Shown piece after piece: positions 34,526 through 42,247 of a DNA stretch of 64,000 bases. The stretch covers positions 1-64,000 of the forward strand of contig JAVBLR010000005.1 in assembly GCA_031553395.1 (NCBI GenBank), written 5' to 3'. Positions within the stretch are counted from its first letter, which is position 1. Every line of letters starts with the position of its first letter. The notes under the pieces are model-generated. The model worked only from the letters and a program-made list of their open reading frames with translations. It did not search any database and was not told the DNA's origin. The DNA comes from WRGA01 sp031553395. GTDB lineage: Bacteria; Bacteroidota; Bacteroidia; Bacteroidales; WRGA01. Made by a program: the position numbers and the translations under genes.

Positions 34526-36679
34526 ATGATTAATCCAATTGTTAAAACAATCGATCTAGGAGACGGAAGATCGATTTCTATTGAAACCGGAAAATTAGCA
34601 AAACAAGCTGATGGATCGGTAGTTGTACGCATAGGGGATACTGTTCTTTTAGCTACGGTTTGTGCAGCAAAAGATGCCAATCCCGGTGTTGATTTTATGC
34701 CCTTACAGGTAGAATACAAAGAGAAATTTTCGGCATTCGGTCGTTTCCCGGGTGGATTTATGAAAAGAGAAGGTCGAGCTTCGGATTATGAAATCCTGAC
34801 TTGCCGTTTGGTAGACCGCGCTTTACGTCCTTTATTTCCGGATGATTATCATGCTGAAGTTTTTGTAAATATCATACTTTTTTCTTCTGACGGAAAAGAT
34901 ATGCCTGATGCTTTAGCTGGATTAGCTGCTTCTGCTGCTTTAGCAGTGTCAGATATTCCTTTCAATGGTCCTATATCAGAAGTTCGTGTTGCTCGTGTTG
35001 ATGGAAAATTCATTGTCAATCCAACTTTTTCTCAATTGGAAAAAGCCGATATGGATATTATGGTGGGTGCAACCTACGATAATATCATGATGGTAGAAGG
35101 TGAAATGAGTGAAGTTTCGGAAAGCGAAATGCTCGAAGCCATCAAAGTTGCACACGAAGCTATTAAAGTTCAATGTATTGCTCAAAAAGAATTGAGTGAA
35201 ATGGTTGGTAAAACCGTTAAACGTGAATATTGCCATGAAGTAAATGACGAAGAACTTCGTGCTGATGTTCACAATAAATGTTATGAGAAGGTATATGCCA
35301 TCGCAAAATCGGGTTCGGCTAAACACGAACGCAGCGATGCTTTTAAAGCTGTTGTAGCAGAATATAAAGAAGGATTTACTCCGGAAGAATTGTCAGAAAA
35401 AGAGGCATTAATCGGTCGTTACTATCATGATGTAGAAAAAGAAGCTATGCGTCGTTGTATTTTGGACGAAGGTAAACGTTTGGATGGACGTAAGACTACT
35501 GAAATTCGTCCGATTTGGTCGGAAGTAGACTGTTTGCCTGGCCCTCATGGTTCTTCTATTTTTACTCGTGGTGAAACACAATCATTGTCTACTGTAACAT
35601 TGGGTACAAAGTTGGATGAGAAAATTGTGGATGATGTATTAGCTCAAGGAAAAGAACGTTTTCTTTTGCATTATAATTTTCCTCCGTTTTCAACAGGAGA
35701 AGCCCGTCCACAACGTGGTGTAGGCCGCCGCGAAGTAGGACATGGAAATTTGGCTCATCGTGCATTGAAACGGATGATTCCAGCAGGTTATCCTTATGTA
35801 GTTCGCATTGTTTCGGAGATATTGGAATCAAATGGATCTTCATCAATGGCTACAGTTTGCGCTGGAACATTGGCTTTGATGGATGCAGGTGTTAAAATGA
35901 AAAAACCAGTTTCGGGTATTGCTATGGGATTAATATCTGAAAATAAAGGAACAAATTTTGCTGTTCTTTCTGATATTTTAGGTGATGAAGATCATTTAGG
36001 TGATATGGACTTTAAAGTAACCGGAACTAAAGATGGTATTACAGCCACTCAAATGGATATAAAAGTAGACGGATTATCCTTCGAAATTTTGGAAAAAGCG
36101 TTGGCTCAAGCAAAAGAAGGTCGTTTGCATATACTTGGGAAAATAACGGAAACAATGTCTGAACCTCGTGCTGACTTGAAACCGCATGTTCCACGCATCG
36201 AAGTAATAATGATTCCGAAAGAGAATATCGGTGCTATTATTGGCCCCGGTGGAAAAATAATCCAAGATATTCAAGAGAAAAGCGGAGCTACTATTACAAT
36301 TGAGGAAGTTGACAATCAAGGTCGTGTAGAAATATTTGCATCTAATTTAGATAATATTCAGGCTGCAATAAACCGGATAAAAGGAATTATTGCCGTTCCT
36401 GAAGTTGGAGAAGTTTATAAAGGAAAAGTACAATCAGTAATGCCTTATGGTGTATTTGTAGAATTCCTTCCGGGAAAAGACGGATTGCTTCACATTTCTG
36501 AAATTGATTGGAAACGTCTTGAAAATATTGAAGAAGCTGGACTTAAACCTGGTGATACAATAGATGTTAAATTGATAGATGTTGAGAAAAATGGAAAATT
36601 CAAACTTTCCCGTAAAGTATTGATTCCTCGTCCTCCAAAACCGGAGACTCCTCAAAATGAATCGACTGAAAATAAATAA
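34526..36679 (+). CDS. pnp: polyribonucleotide nucleotidyltransferase
   Basis: 717 aa from ATG 34526 (MINPIVKTIDLGDGRSISIE), chosen because transcription starts near 34490. PNPase degrades RNA 3'-5' with phosphate. Two RNase PH domains are present (first with FGRFPGGFMKREGRASDYE; second with FPPFSTGEARPQRGVGRREVG-type substrate loop and catalytic DILGDEDHLGDMDFKV), a KH domain (GPGGKIIQDIQEKSG) and an S1 domain (VMPYGVFVEFLPGKDGLLHI). In E. coli, pnp is controlled through a processed leader; here the leader is only about 35 bases. Confidence 0.97.
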   Translation: MINPIVKTIDLGDGRSISIETGKLAKQADGSVVVRIGDTVLLATVCAAKDANPGVDFMPLQVEYKEKFSAFGRFPGGFMKREGRASDYEILTCRLVDRALRPLFPDDYHAEVFVNIILFSSDGKDMPDALAGLAASAALAVSDIPFNGPISEVRVARVDGKFIVNPTFSQLEKADMDIMVGATYDNIMMVEGEMSEVSESEMLEAIKVAHEAIKVQCIAQKELSEMVGKTVKREYCHEVNDEELRADVHNKCYEKVYAIAKSGSAKHERSDAFKAVVAEYKEGFTPEELSEKEALIGRYYHDVEKEAMRRCILDEGKRLDGRKTTEIRPIWSEVDCLPGPHGSSIFTRGETQSLSTVTLGTKLDEKIVDDVLAQGKERFLLHYNFPPFSTGEARPQRGVGRREVGHGNLAHRALKRMIPAGYPYVVRIVSEILESNGSSSMATVCAGTLALMDAGVKMKKPVSGIAMGLISENKGTNFAVLSDILGDEDHLGDMDFKVTGTKDGITATQMDIKVDGLSFEILEKALAQAKEGRLHILGKITETMSEPRADLKPHVPRIEVIMIPKENIGAIIGPGGKIIQDIQEKSGATITIEEVDNQGRVEIFASNLDNIQAAINRIKGIIAVPEVGEVYKGKVQSVMPYGVFVEFLPGKDGLLHISEIDWKRLENIEEAGLKPGDTIDVKLIDVEKNGKFKLSRKVLIPRPPKPETPQNESTENK

Positions 36680-36684
36680 TTCAT

Positions 36685-36713
36685 AAAAACTCCGACTAAA
36701 AATCGGAGTTTTT
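36685..36713 (+). terminator. hairpin terminator after pnp
   Basis: AAAAACTCCGA (36685-36695), 7-base loop, TCGGAGTTTTT (36703-36713), then T. Confidence 0.92.
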
Positions 36714-36741
36714 TATTGTAAATAAACTGTTAGTATAGTAT

Positions 36742-37515
36742 ATGAAAGATCGAGAATCTTTACTACTTATTGATGAAACAAATTCAACGAATCAATATTT
36801 GCAGAATTTGAATCAATCGAAAAAATTACTCGAAGGAACAAGCGTTATTGCATCCTTTCAGTCAGCAGGAAAAGGAAATGCCGAAAATTCCTGGGAGTCA
36901 GAAAAAGGTAAAAACATTCTGCTTAGTACAATTTTCTTTCCAACAAATATTTCACCATATAATCAGTTTGTTTTATCGGAGATAGCTTGTATCAGCGTTT
37001 TGCAACTATTGCAAAATACAATGCAAGAACTCGGAAAAAATTATGTCGATGATTTTTCAATTAAATGGCCAAACGATGTATACTGGAAAAACAAAAAAAT
37101 TGTCGGTATCTTGATTGAATGTCAGATTCAGAATAATATAATCGAACAGTGTATTATCGGTATAGGCGTAAACATAAATCAAGAATGCTTTTCCGAAAAT
37201 TTACCGAATCCGGTTTCTCTCAAGCAAATTACCAATAAAGAATTTGATATCCATACATTGGCCATTCAATTAATTCAAAACCTTTATACTAATTATCTTA
37301 AAATCCTGAAAAATGAATTGAATACTATTCATAGTATCTATAAAGAAAATCTATATTGGAAATCAGGATTGCATCAATTTCGTTGTAAAGAATCCGGAAC
37401 TTTCAATGCTTATATTAAAAATGTAGATCCTACCGGAACTATTTTACTTGAAAAAGAAAATGGAGATAACGTAAGTTACATGTTCAAAGAAATCGAGTTT
37501 TTGATTCCCAAATAA
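36742..37515 (+). CDS. birA: biotin--[acetyl-CoA-carboxylase] ligase, monofunctional
   Basis: 257 aa. BirA attaches biotin to carboxyl carrier proteins through biotinyl-AMP. The core starts with DETNSTNQYL and ASFQSAGKGNAENSWES (the biotinyl-AMP loop, with K where E. coli has GRGRRGR-type arginines), then IKWPNDVYWKNKKIVGILIE and GIGVNINQ. There is no N-terminal winged helix, so this version does not repress bio genes. Located just after the pnp terminator. Confidence 0.93.
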   Translation: MKDRESLLLIDETNSTNQYLQNLNQSKKLLEGTSVIASFQSAGKGNAENSWESEKGKNILLSTIFFPTNISPYNQFVLSEIACISVLQLLQNTMQELGKNYVDDFSIKWPNDVYWKNKKIVGILIECQIQNNIIEQCIIGIGVNINQECFSENLPNPVSLKQITNKEFDIHTLAIQLIQNLYTNYLKILKNELNTIHSIYKENLYWKSGLHQFRCKESGTFNAYIKNVDPTGTILLEKENGDNVSYMFKEIEFLIPK

Positions 37516-37589
37516 GCAGTATTGAATAAAATAAACATAAAAAAACATAACAAATACATCTTATTGGTCTAAAAATTAAAACATTTGGA

Positions 37590-37597
37590 TATATTTG
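37590..37597 (+). promoter_or_regulatory. -7 box for thioredoxin-like gene
   Basis: TATATTTG, 33 bases before the ATG at 37630. Confidence 0.65.
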
Positions 37598-37629
37598 CGC
37601 GTTAAAATTGTGTCTTAATTGTTATTTTG

Positions 37630-38079
37630 ATGAAAAAACTCATTAAAGTTGGGTTAATAATATTGTTAATTCTACCAGCGTTTACAGCTTATGCAGAAGG
37701 CACTGGTAATAATGATGCGAATAATATTGTTGATCTAGACAAAAAGACCTTTTTAGAAAAGGTCTTTAATTATGAAAAAAATGCTGAATCTTGGGCTTAT
37801 GAAGGAGCAACACCTTGTATAATAAATTTTTATGCAGATTATTGTGGACCATGTCGTCGACTTTATCCCACATTAGTTGATATTGCAAAAGAATATAATA
37901 GCAAAATTATAGTGTATAGGATAAATACTGAAGTTGAAAAAGAATTGGCGGCAGCGTTCGGCATACAAGGAATCCCATTTCTTATATTTGTTCCGGTTAA
38001 TGGAAAACCTCAAGCTGCAACAGGAGCTTTGCCAAAAGAAAATTTGGAAGAAATTATCAATAGCTTTCTTTTAAAATAA
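37630..38079 (+). CDS. exported thioredoxin-like protein
   Basis: 149 aa from ATG 37630; a TTG three bases earlier is not needed. Signal peptide (residues 1-22, cleaved near AYA-EGTG) and a thioredoxin domain with INFYADYCGPC (C72, C75) and cis-proline region GIQGIPFLIFV. A periplasmic dithiol oxidoreductase; DsbD (3296-5344) is the expected electron donor. Its stop codon is part of a long terminator stem. Confidence 0.88.
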   Translation: MKKLIKVGLIILLILPAFTAYAEGTGNNDANNIVDLDKKTFLEKVFNYEKNAESWAYEGATPCIINFYADYCGPCRRLYPTLVDIAKEYNSKIIVYRINTEVEKELAAAFGIQGIPFLIFVPVNGKPQAATGALPKENLEEIINSFLLK

Positions 38080-38126
38080 AATAATTATTGCTCGAATTAT
38101 TAATTAATTCGAGCAATAATTATTTT
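38078..38126 (+). terminator. long perfect hairpin after the thioredoxin-like gene
   Basis: 21-bp perfect stem (38078-38098 with 38106-38126) and a 7-base loop. It begins within the TAA stop codon (38077-38079). The stem contains GCTCGAATT/AATTCGAGC. Confidence 0.9.
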
Positions 38127-38184
38127 ATTTTAGACATATTTTCTCCAATTAGATTATTTCTTATTATTCCCAAACATTTTTTTG

Positions 38185-38901
38185 ATGATAAAAAAAATCT
38201 TTCTCCTACATATTTTCTCAGTTTTTTTATTTTCGACAGTCTATTCTCAGGTTTTAGGCAATTTTACTGAACCGGATTATGAAGCAATAAAAAAGGCTAT
38301 TTCAGATTCACACTCATCAACTTATTATCCCAAATTGATGAAACGTTATTTAGCCCATGATGTAACATTAAATGCTGATGAATTTCGGTTGCTTTATTAT
38401 GGACATATTTATCAGGATAATTACGATCCTTATAGTAGCACAATGGAACACAATGCGTTAAGTCTATACTTGGATAAAGAAAATTTAGATACGAGCGATT
38501 GTGACATTATCATCAACTATACAAATATTTCTATGATCGATTATCCCTTTAATTTTCATAATTTGAGAATGGCTATTTACGCCCTTCATATTAAAGGGGA
38601 GCATGTTGAGGCTGACAAAAGAAGTAAAATGTTGAATGGTATCATTGATGCGATTCTTTCATCTGGAGACGGAAAAAGTATGAGAACAGCTTTTCATGTA
38701 ATTTACACTCCTCATGAATACGAGATTGTAAATATATTAGGATACAATGCCGAATATCAAACTCTGAATAATATCTGGGATGTAATTTCCATATCAAAGA
38801 ATCCGGAAAAAATATTAGCTCTTTATTTTAATGTCGGAGAAATGCTAAATGTTTATAAACAAAAAGCGGAAAAAATCAACTCAGGAAGAAATATTAGGTA
38901 A
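38185..38901 (+). CDS. DUF4919 family secreted protein
   Basis: 238 aa from ATG 38185 (a TTG precedes it). Signal peptide ends near VYS-QVLGN. The body is helical with YYPKLMKRYLAHDVTL, EFRLLYYGHIYQDNYDPY and a conserved HVIYTPHEYEIVNILGY, features of the DUF4919 family found in Bacteroidetes. Function unknown; probably periplasmic. It is one of three consecutive small secreted proteins (37630, 38185, 38970), each with its own promoter or terminator. Confidence 0.78.
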   Translation: MIKKIFLLHIFSVFLFSTVYSQVLGNFTEPDYEAIKKAISDSHSSTYYPKLMKRYLAHDVTLNADEFRLLYYGHIYQDNYDPYSSTMEHNALSLYLDKENLDTSDCDIIINYTNISMIDYPFNFHNLRMAIYALHIKGEHVEADKRSKMLNGIIDAILSSGDGKSMRTAFHVIYTPHEYEIVNILGYNAEYQTLNNIWDVISISKNPEKILALYFNVGEMLNVYKQKAEKINSGRNIR

Positions 38902-38928
38902 AATATTGTAAATTTCACAAAAAAGATA

Positions 38929-38936
38929 TATTTTTG
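38929..38936 (+). promoter_or_regulatory. -7 box for gene at 38970
   Basis: TATTTTTG matches TAnnTTTG, 33 bases before the ATG. Confidence 0.5.
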
Positions 38937-38969
38937 CACAATTAAAACAACTTAAATGATTTAAATATT

Positions 38970-39512
38970 ATGATGCGTAGTGGATTCAAAACCTGTCTTA
39001 TGATGGCAATTTGTATGTTATTCATCTTTCCATCAATTATTTATGCTGAGAAAAGTTCATCGAATGAAGTAAATGATGCTACAACAGTTATTAATAAAAA
39101 AATGGATGAACAATTTAAAGAATTACAGCAAATTCCGAACTTATTAGTTTCATCCTTTACTGACGAACGAGGATATACTGGAATAAAAGTTACTTTTTTC
39201 CATAATGAATTATTTCAGGGTGGAATAAGTGGTCCTTACAAATTTGTAAGAACTCCATTAAGAAATCTTTCGTCTTCAGTAATAAGTTATCCTCTTACAA
39301 ATCTTTCTATTCAAGCTTATTCTAAAAATCCTCAATCAGCTTTAGGCAAAGCGAATGTAGTTAAAAACTACTTTATCAAGGATGGTATAGATTCAAGAAG
39401 ATTGCGAGCTGAAGGGAATGATAATTATGACAGTACAAGAGATCATATTGATATAACTCTTAGAGTTAGTGCAAGAATGATTGAAGCAGCACAAAGTGGC
39501 ACATTGAAATAA
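38970..39512 (+). CDS. secreted protein with OmpA-like C-terminal segment
   Basis: 180 aa; ATG at 38970 or 38973. Signal peptide ends near IYA-EKSS. The C-terminal half (LSIQAYSKNPQSALGKANVV, YFIKDGIDSRRLRAEGNDN, DHIDITLRV) matches the pattern of OmpA-like peptidoglycan-binding domains: alpha segment, xxGIDxxRLxAxG turn, final beta strand with an Arg near the ligand loop. The front of the domain is less clear, so binding to peptidoglycan is inferred. Probably periplasmic. Confidence 0.7.
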   Translation: MMRSGFKTCLMMAICMLFIFPSIIYAEKSSSNEVNDATTVINKKMDEQFKELQQIPNLLVSSFTDERGYTGIKVTFFHNELFQGGISGPYKFVRTPLRNLSSSVISYPLTNLSIQAYSKNPQSALGKANVVKNYFIKDGIDSRRLRAEGNDNYDSTRDHIDITLRVSARMIEAAQSGTLK

Positions 39513-39557
39513 AAATTATTTTATAACCACATTTTTTGAGCTAAGTAAAAAAGCTCT

Positions 39558-39597
39558 AAAAATAAAAAGCAGGTCTATGATCCTGCTTTTTATTTTT
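39558..39597 (+). terminator. hairpin terminator before hisB
   Basis: AAAAATAAAAAGCAGG (39558-39573), short loop, CCTGCTTTTTATTTTT (39582-39597). Perfect 16-bp stem with T tract. Confidence 0.92.
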
Positions 39598-39732
39598 TAG
39601 CATAAATACCTCTATATAAACTTATTGTTTTTTAATCTATTTATTTTTCTCATAAGACGAATTTTTTGAATAGATATATGGCTTTATTGATACACTATTA
39701 TACTGAATCTTGTTTATTAATTTACCACAAAT

Positions 39733-40845
39733 ATGAAACGTGCATTGTTCATAGATAGAGATGGGACTCTTGTAATTGAACCACCTATTGATTATCAATT
39801 AGATAGTCTGGAAAAATTAGAGTTTTACCCCAAAGTTTTCCGTAACTTATATTTTATTCAAAAAAATTTAACGTACGAATTCGTTATCGCAACCAATCAG
39901 GATGGCTTAGGTACGAATTCATTTCCGGAAGAAACATTTTGGCCCGCGCAAAATAAAATAATAAAAACCTTTGAAAACGAAGGTATTCTGTTTGATGATA
40001 TTCTTATAGACAAGTCCTTTCCAGTGGATAACGCACCTACACGTAAACCCCGGACAGGCATGTTCGGAAAATACCTGACCGACGAATATGATTTAGAAAA
40101 TTCTTTTGTTATCGGTGACAGACTGACAGATGTAGAATTAGCTAAGAACTTAGGTTGTAAAGCTGTTCTCTTAAATGAATCTATCGAAATTCCGGCTGAA
40201 TTACAAGCAACTTGTGTTTTAAGAACAAATGATTGGGACAAGGTTGCTGAATATTTATTCGCAGGAGATAGAACTGCAACAATACAGCGAACTACTAAAG
40301 AAACGGATATTAATATTCGGTTAAATTTAGATGGAAAAGGGAATTCTGACATTCAGACGGGGATAGGATTTTTCGACCATATGCTTGAACAAATAGGAAA
40401 GCATTCCGGAATGGATTTAACGATAAAGGTAAATGGTGATTTGCACGTTGATGAACATCATACAATCGAAGATACTGGATTGGCATTGGGAGAAGCTCTA
40501 CTTAACGCATTGGGAAACAAACGAGGTATTGAACGTTATGGATATTGTCTTCCAATGGATGAATGTTTATGTCAGGTAGCGTTGGATTTCGGCGGACGTC
40601 CGTGGTTAGTTTGGGATGCTGCTTTTCATAGAGAAAAAATCGGTGACATGCCAACTGAAATGTTCTTTCATTTCTTTAAATCGGTAAGCGACAATGCTAA
40701 AATGAATTTAAATATCAAAGCCGAAGGTGAAAATGAGCATCACAAGATAGAAGGGATCTTTAAGGCATTTGCTCGTGCGATTAAGATGGCAATTAAACGA
40801 GATATTTTTAATTATGAATTGCCTAGCACAAAAGGAACTTTATAA
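39733..40845 (+). CDS. hisB: bifunctional histidinol-phosphatase / imidazoleglycerol-phosphate dehydratase
   Basis: 370 aa, the fused form. N-terminal HAD phosphatase (about 1-165): FIDRDGTLV (DxD nucleophile), IATNQDG, and FVIGDRLTDVELAKNLG. C-terminal dehydratase (about 175-370): GIGFFDHMLEQIGKHSG, HVDEHHTIEDTGLALGEAL and EGENEHHKIEGIFKAF, whose His/Glu motifs bind manganese. The two domains carry out steps 6 and 8 of histidine synthesis. No other his gene lies nearby, so it is separated from the rest of the pathway. No clear -7 box seen. Confidence 0.95.
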   Translation: MKRALFIDRDGTLVIEPPIDYQLDSLEKLEFYPKVFRNLYFIQKNLTYEFVIATNQDGLGTNSFPEETFWPAQNKIIKTFENEGILFDDILIDKSFPVDNAPTRKPRTGMFGKYLTDEYDLENSFVIGDRLTDVELAKNLGCKAVLLNESIEIPAELQATCVLRTNDWDKVAEYLFAGDRTATIQRTTKETDINIRLNLDGKGNSDIQTGIGFFDHMLEQIGKHSGMDLTIKVNGDLHVDEHHTIEDTGLALGEALLNALGNKRGIERYGYCLPMDECLCQVALDFGGRPWLVWDAAFHREKIGDMPTEMFFHFFKSVSDNAKMNLNIKAEGENEHHKIEGIFKAFARAIKMAIKRDIFNYELPSTKGTL

Positions 40846-41001
40846 CTGATTATAAGATAATTAATCACAATTTAATTATATATCCACTTGATGATGGATA
40901 AGTTTGATTATTATTTTCCGAACAAAAATTCTTTTTGATTTGTTTAAATGGATGTATAATAATTTTATACTATTTTAAAAGAAATAACAAGAGGTTTTTA
41001 C

Positions 41002-41009
41002 TACTTTTG
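41002..41009 (+). promoter_or_regulatory. -7 box for coiled-coil lipoprotein gene
   Basis: TACTTTTG matches TAnnTTTG; leader about 60-65 bases to the ATG at 41079. Confidence 0.55.
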
Positions 41010-41078
41010 TTTGTTCATTTAAGACCTTATTGACCGACGTTTTACTCTAAAATTGATTATATAAAAAATAAGACTGTT

Positions 41079-41942
41079 ATGAAAAAGATTTTTGTTTTTA
41101 TTGCAACTGCTGCTTTGATTATTTCTTCATGTCAAGATCCGAAAAAATCGGATGAATATCAGCGCCTACAAGCAGAAAATGATTCATTAAAAGCTGTTGG
41201 TTCAAGGCAAAGCAACGAATATAATGAAATGTTAAGTTTAATCAACGAAGTAGAAGATAATTTTAGGAAAATTAAGGAAACAGAAAATTATTTGACTGAA
41301 CAAAGTCAAGCTGGAGGTGAACTGAGCAAATCAACCAAAGAACGGATAACAAACGACATGCAGCTTCTTACTGAAACTTTGAAGAAGAATAAAGAACAAA
41401 TCCAAAAGTTGCAACAACAGATGAAAAGCAGCGGATTGAAATCTACTGAGTTACAAAAAAGGTTAGATGCATTAGTTACAGAAGTTGATGAAAAAACAAA
41501 ATCTATCGCATCTCTTCAGGAACAATTGGAAAAGCAAAACATAATTATTGCAGAGCAAGGACAGAAAATACAAGAACAATCAACGGCTATAGACCAACAA
41601 AAAACGGCTATAGATCAACAAACTCAACAAATATCTGCTCAGGATAAATCGTTGAATACAGGATTTTATGTATTTGGTACAAAAAAAGAACTGGAAGAAG
41701 AAAAGATTTTGGTAAAAGGCAAAGTAATGCAGCAAGGATATAATCATGATTATTTTACTAAAGTTGATATCCGAAATCTGAATCAAATTCCATTATATTC
41801 AAAAAAGGCTAAGATATTGACAACCCATCCGGCTTCTTCATTCACCTTGGAAAAAGCTGTAGATGGTAACCTTACGGTAACAATTCTTAATAAAAAAGAT
41901 TTTTGGAGTATATCAAAATATTTGGTTGTTCAGGTCGATTAA
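41079..41942 (+). CDS. coiled-coil lipoprotein
   Basis: 287 aa. Lipoprotein signal FIATAALIISSCQDPKK. Residues about 25-195 form a long coiled coil rich in Gln, Glu and Lys; within it a 21-base unit is repeated in tandem (41583-41623), giving the repeated peptide TAIDQQ. The C-terminal domain (about 200-287) holds GFYVFGTKKELEEEKIL and a beta-rich end with ILTTHPASSFTLEK. Similar proteins are widespread in Bacteroidetes with no known function. A spacer between outer membrane and wall is possible but unproved. Confidence 0.8.
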   Translation: MKKIFVFIATAALIISSCQDPKKSDEYQRLQAENDSLKAVGSRQSNEYNEMLSLINEVEDNFRKIKETENYLTEQSQAGGELSKSTKERITNDMQLLTETLKKNKEQIQKLQQQMKSSGLKSTELQKRLDALVTEVDEKTKSIASLQEQLEKQNIIIAEQGQKIQEQSTAIDQQKTAIDQQTQQISAQDKSLNTGFYVFGTKKELEEEKILVKGKVMQQGYNHDYFTKVDIRNLNQIPLYSKKAKILTTHPASSFTLEKAVDGNLTVTILNKKDFWSISKYLVVQVD

Positions 41943-41963
41943 AAAAATAGAATCCAACATAAG

Positions 41964-42008
41964 AAAAAACAGTCTGTTTTAAGTCTTCTTAAAAACAGAC
42001 TGTTTTTT
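41964..42008 (+). terminator. hairpin terminator after coiled-coil lipoprotein gene
   Basis: AAAAAACAGTCTGTTTTAAG (41964-41983) pairs with 41988-42008 (CTTAAAAACAGACTG then T run), one bulged A, loop TCTT. Confidence 0.92.
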
Positions 42009-42070
42009 TATTGGGTTCTCCTTAGATACTTTATTTTTCAACTTAGTAAAGTATATTAAAACTTTTAGGT

Positions 42071-42078
42071 TACTTTTG
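42071..42078 (+). promoter_or_regulatory. -7 box for the beta-helix gene transcript
   Basis: TACTTTTG matches TAnnTTTG. Transcription would begin near 42085, upstream of the leader ORF at 42187. Confidence 0.55.
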
Positions 42079-42186
42079 TAAAAAATACATTCGTGTTAAT
42101 TTCTTAATGTTGTGATAGTCTTATCTTAATAAGATAAACTGCTTGGATAAAACTGCTTCAATTTAGTTTTTAGATTCTTTTTTAAT

Positions 42187-42243
42187 ATGAAAACGAGCAC
42201 TTACACGAGAATGCCTGTTTTCAACAGCCTTAATAAAAAATAA
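42187..42243 (+). CDS. short leader ORF, copy 3 (18 aa, MKTS type)
   Basis: ATG at 42187, TAA at 42241-42243, predicted peptide MKTSTYTRMPVFNSLNKK. It shares ATGAAAACGAGCA with copies 1 and 2, and the end AATAAAAAATAA followed by ACGTATGAAA at the main start, but the middle is different and shorter. The stop is only 4 bases before the main ATG, close enough for a ribosome to restart. This divergent copy argues against simple recent duplication. Confidence 0.45.
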   Translation: MKTSTYTRMPVFNSLNKK

Positions 42244-42247
42244 ACGT

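Larger units (their letters stand above)
41943..42247 (+). other. 305-base region: terminator, promoter and leader ORF
   Basis: Contains, in order, the terminator of the coiled-coil lipoprotein gene (41964-42008), a -7 box (42071-42078) and the leader ORF (42187-42243) of the beta-helix gene. The leader transcript before the main ATG would be about 160 bases. Confidence 0.65.

Noticed and set aside
41583..41623. Tandem 21-base repeat, considered as a CRISPR-like or regulatory repeat
   Set aside because: Only two copies without spacers, in frame within a coiled-coil gene; explained by repeated peptide TAIDQQ.
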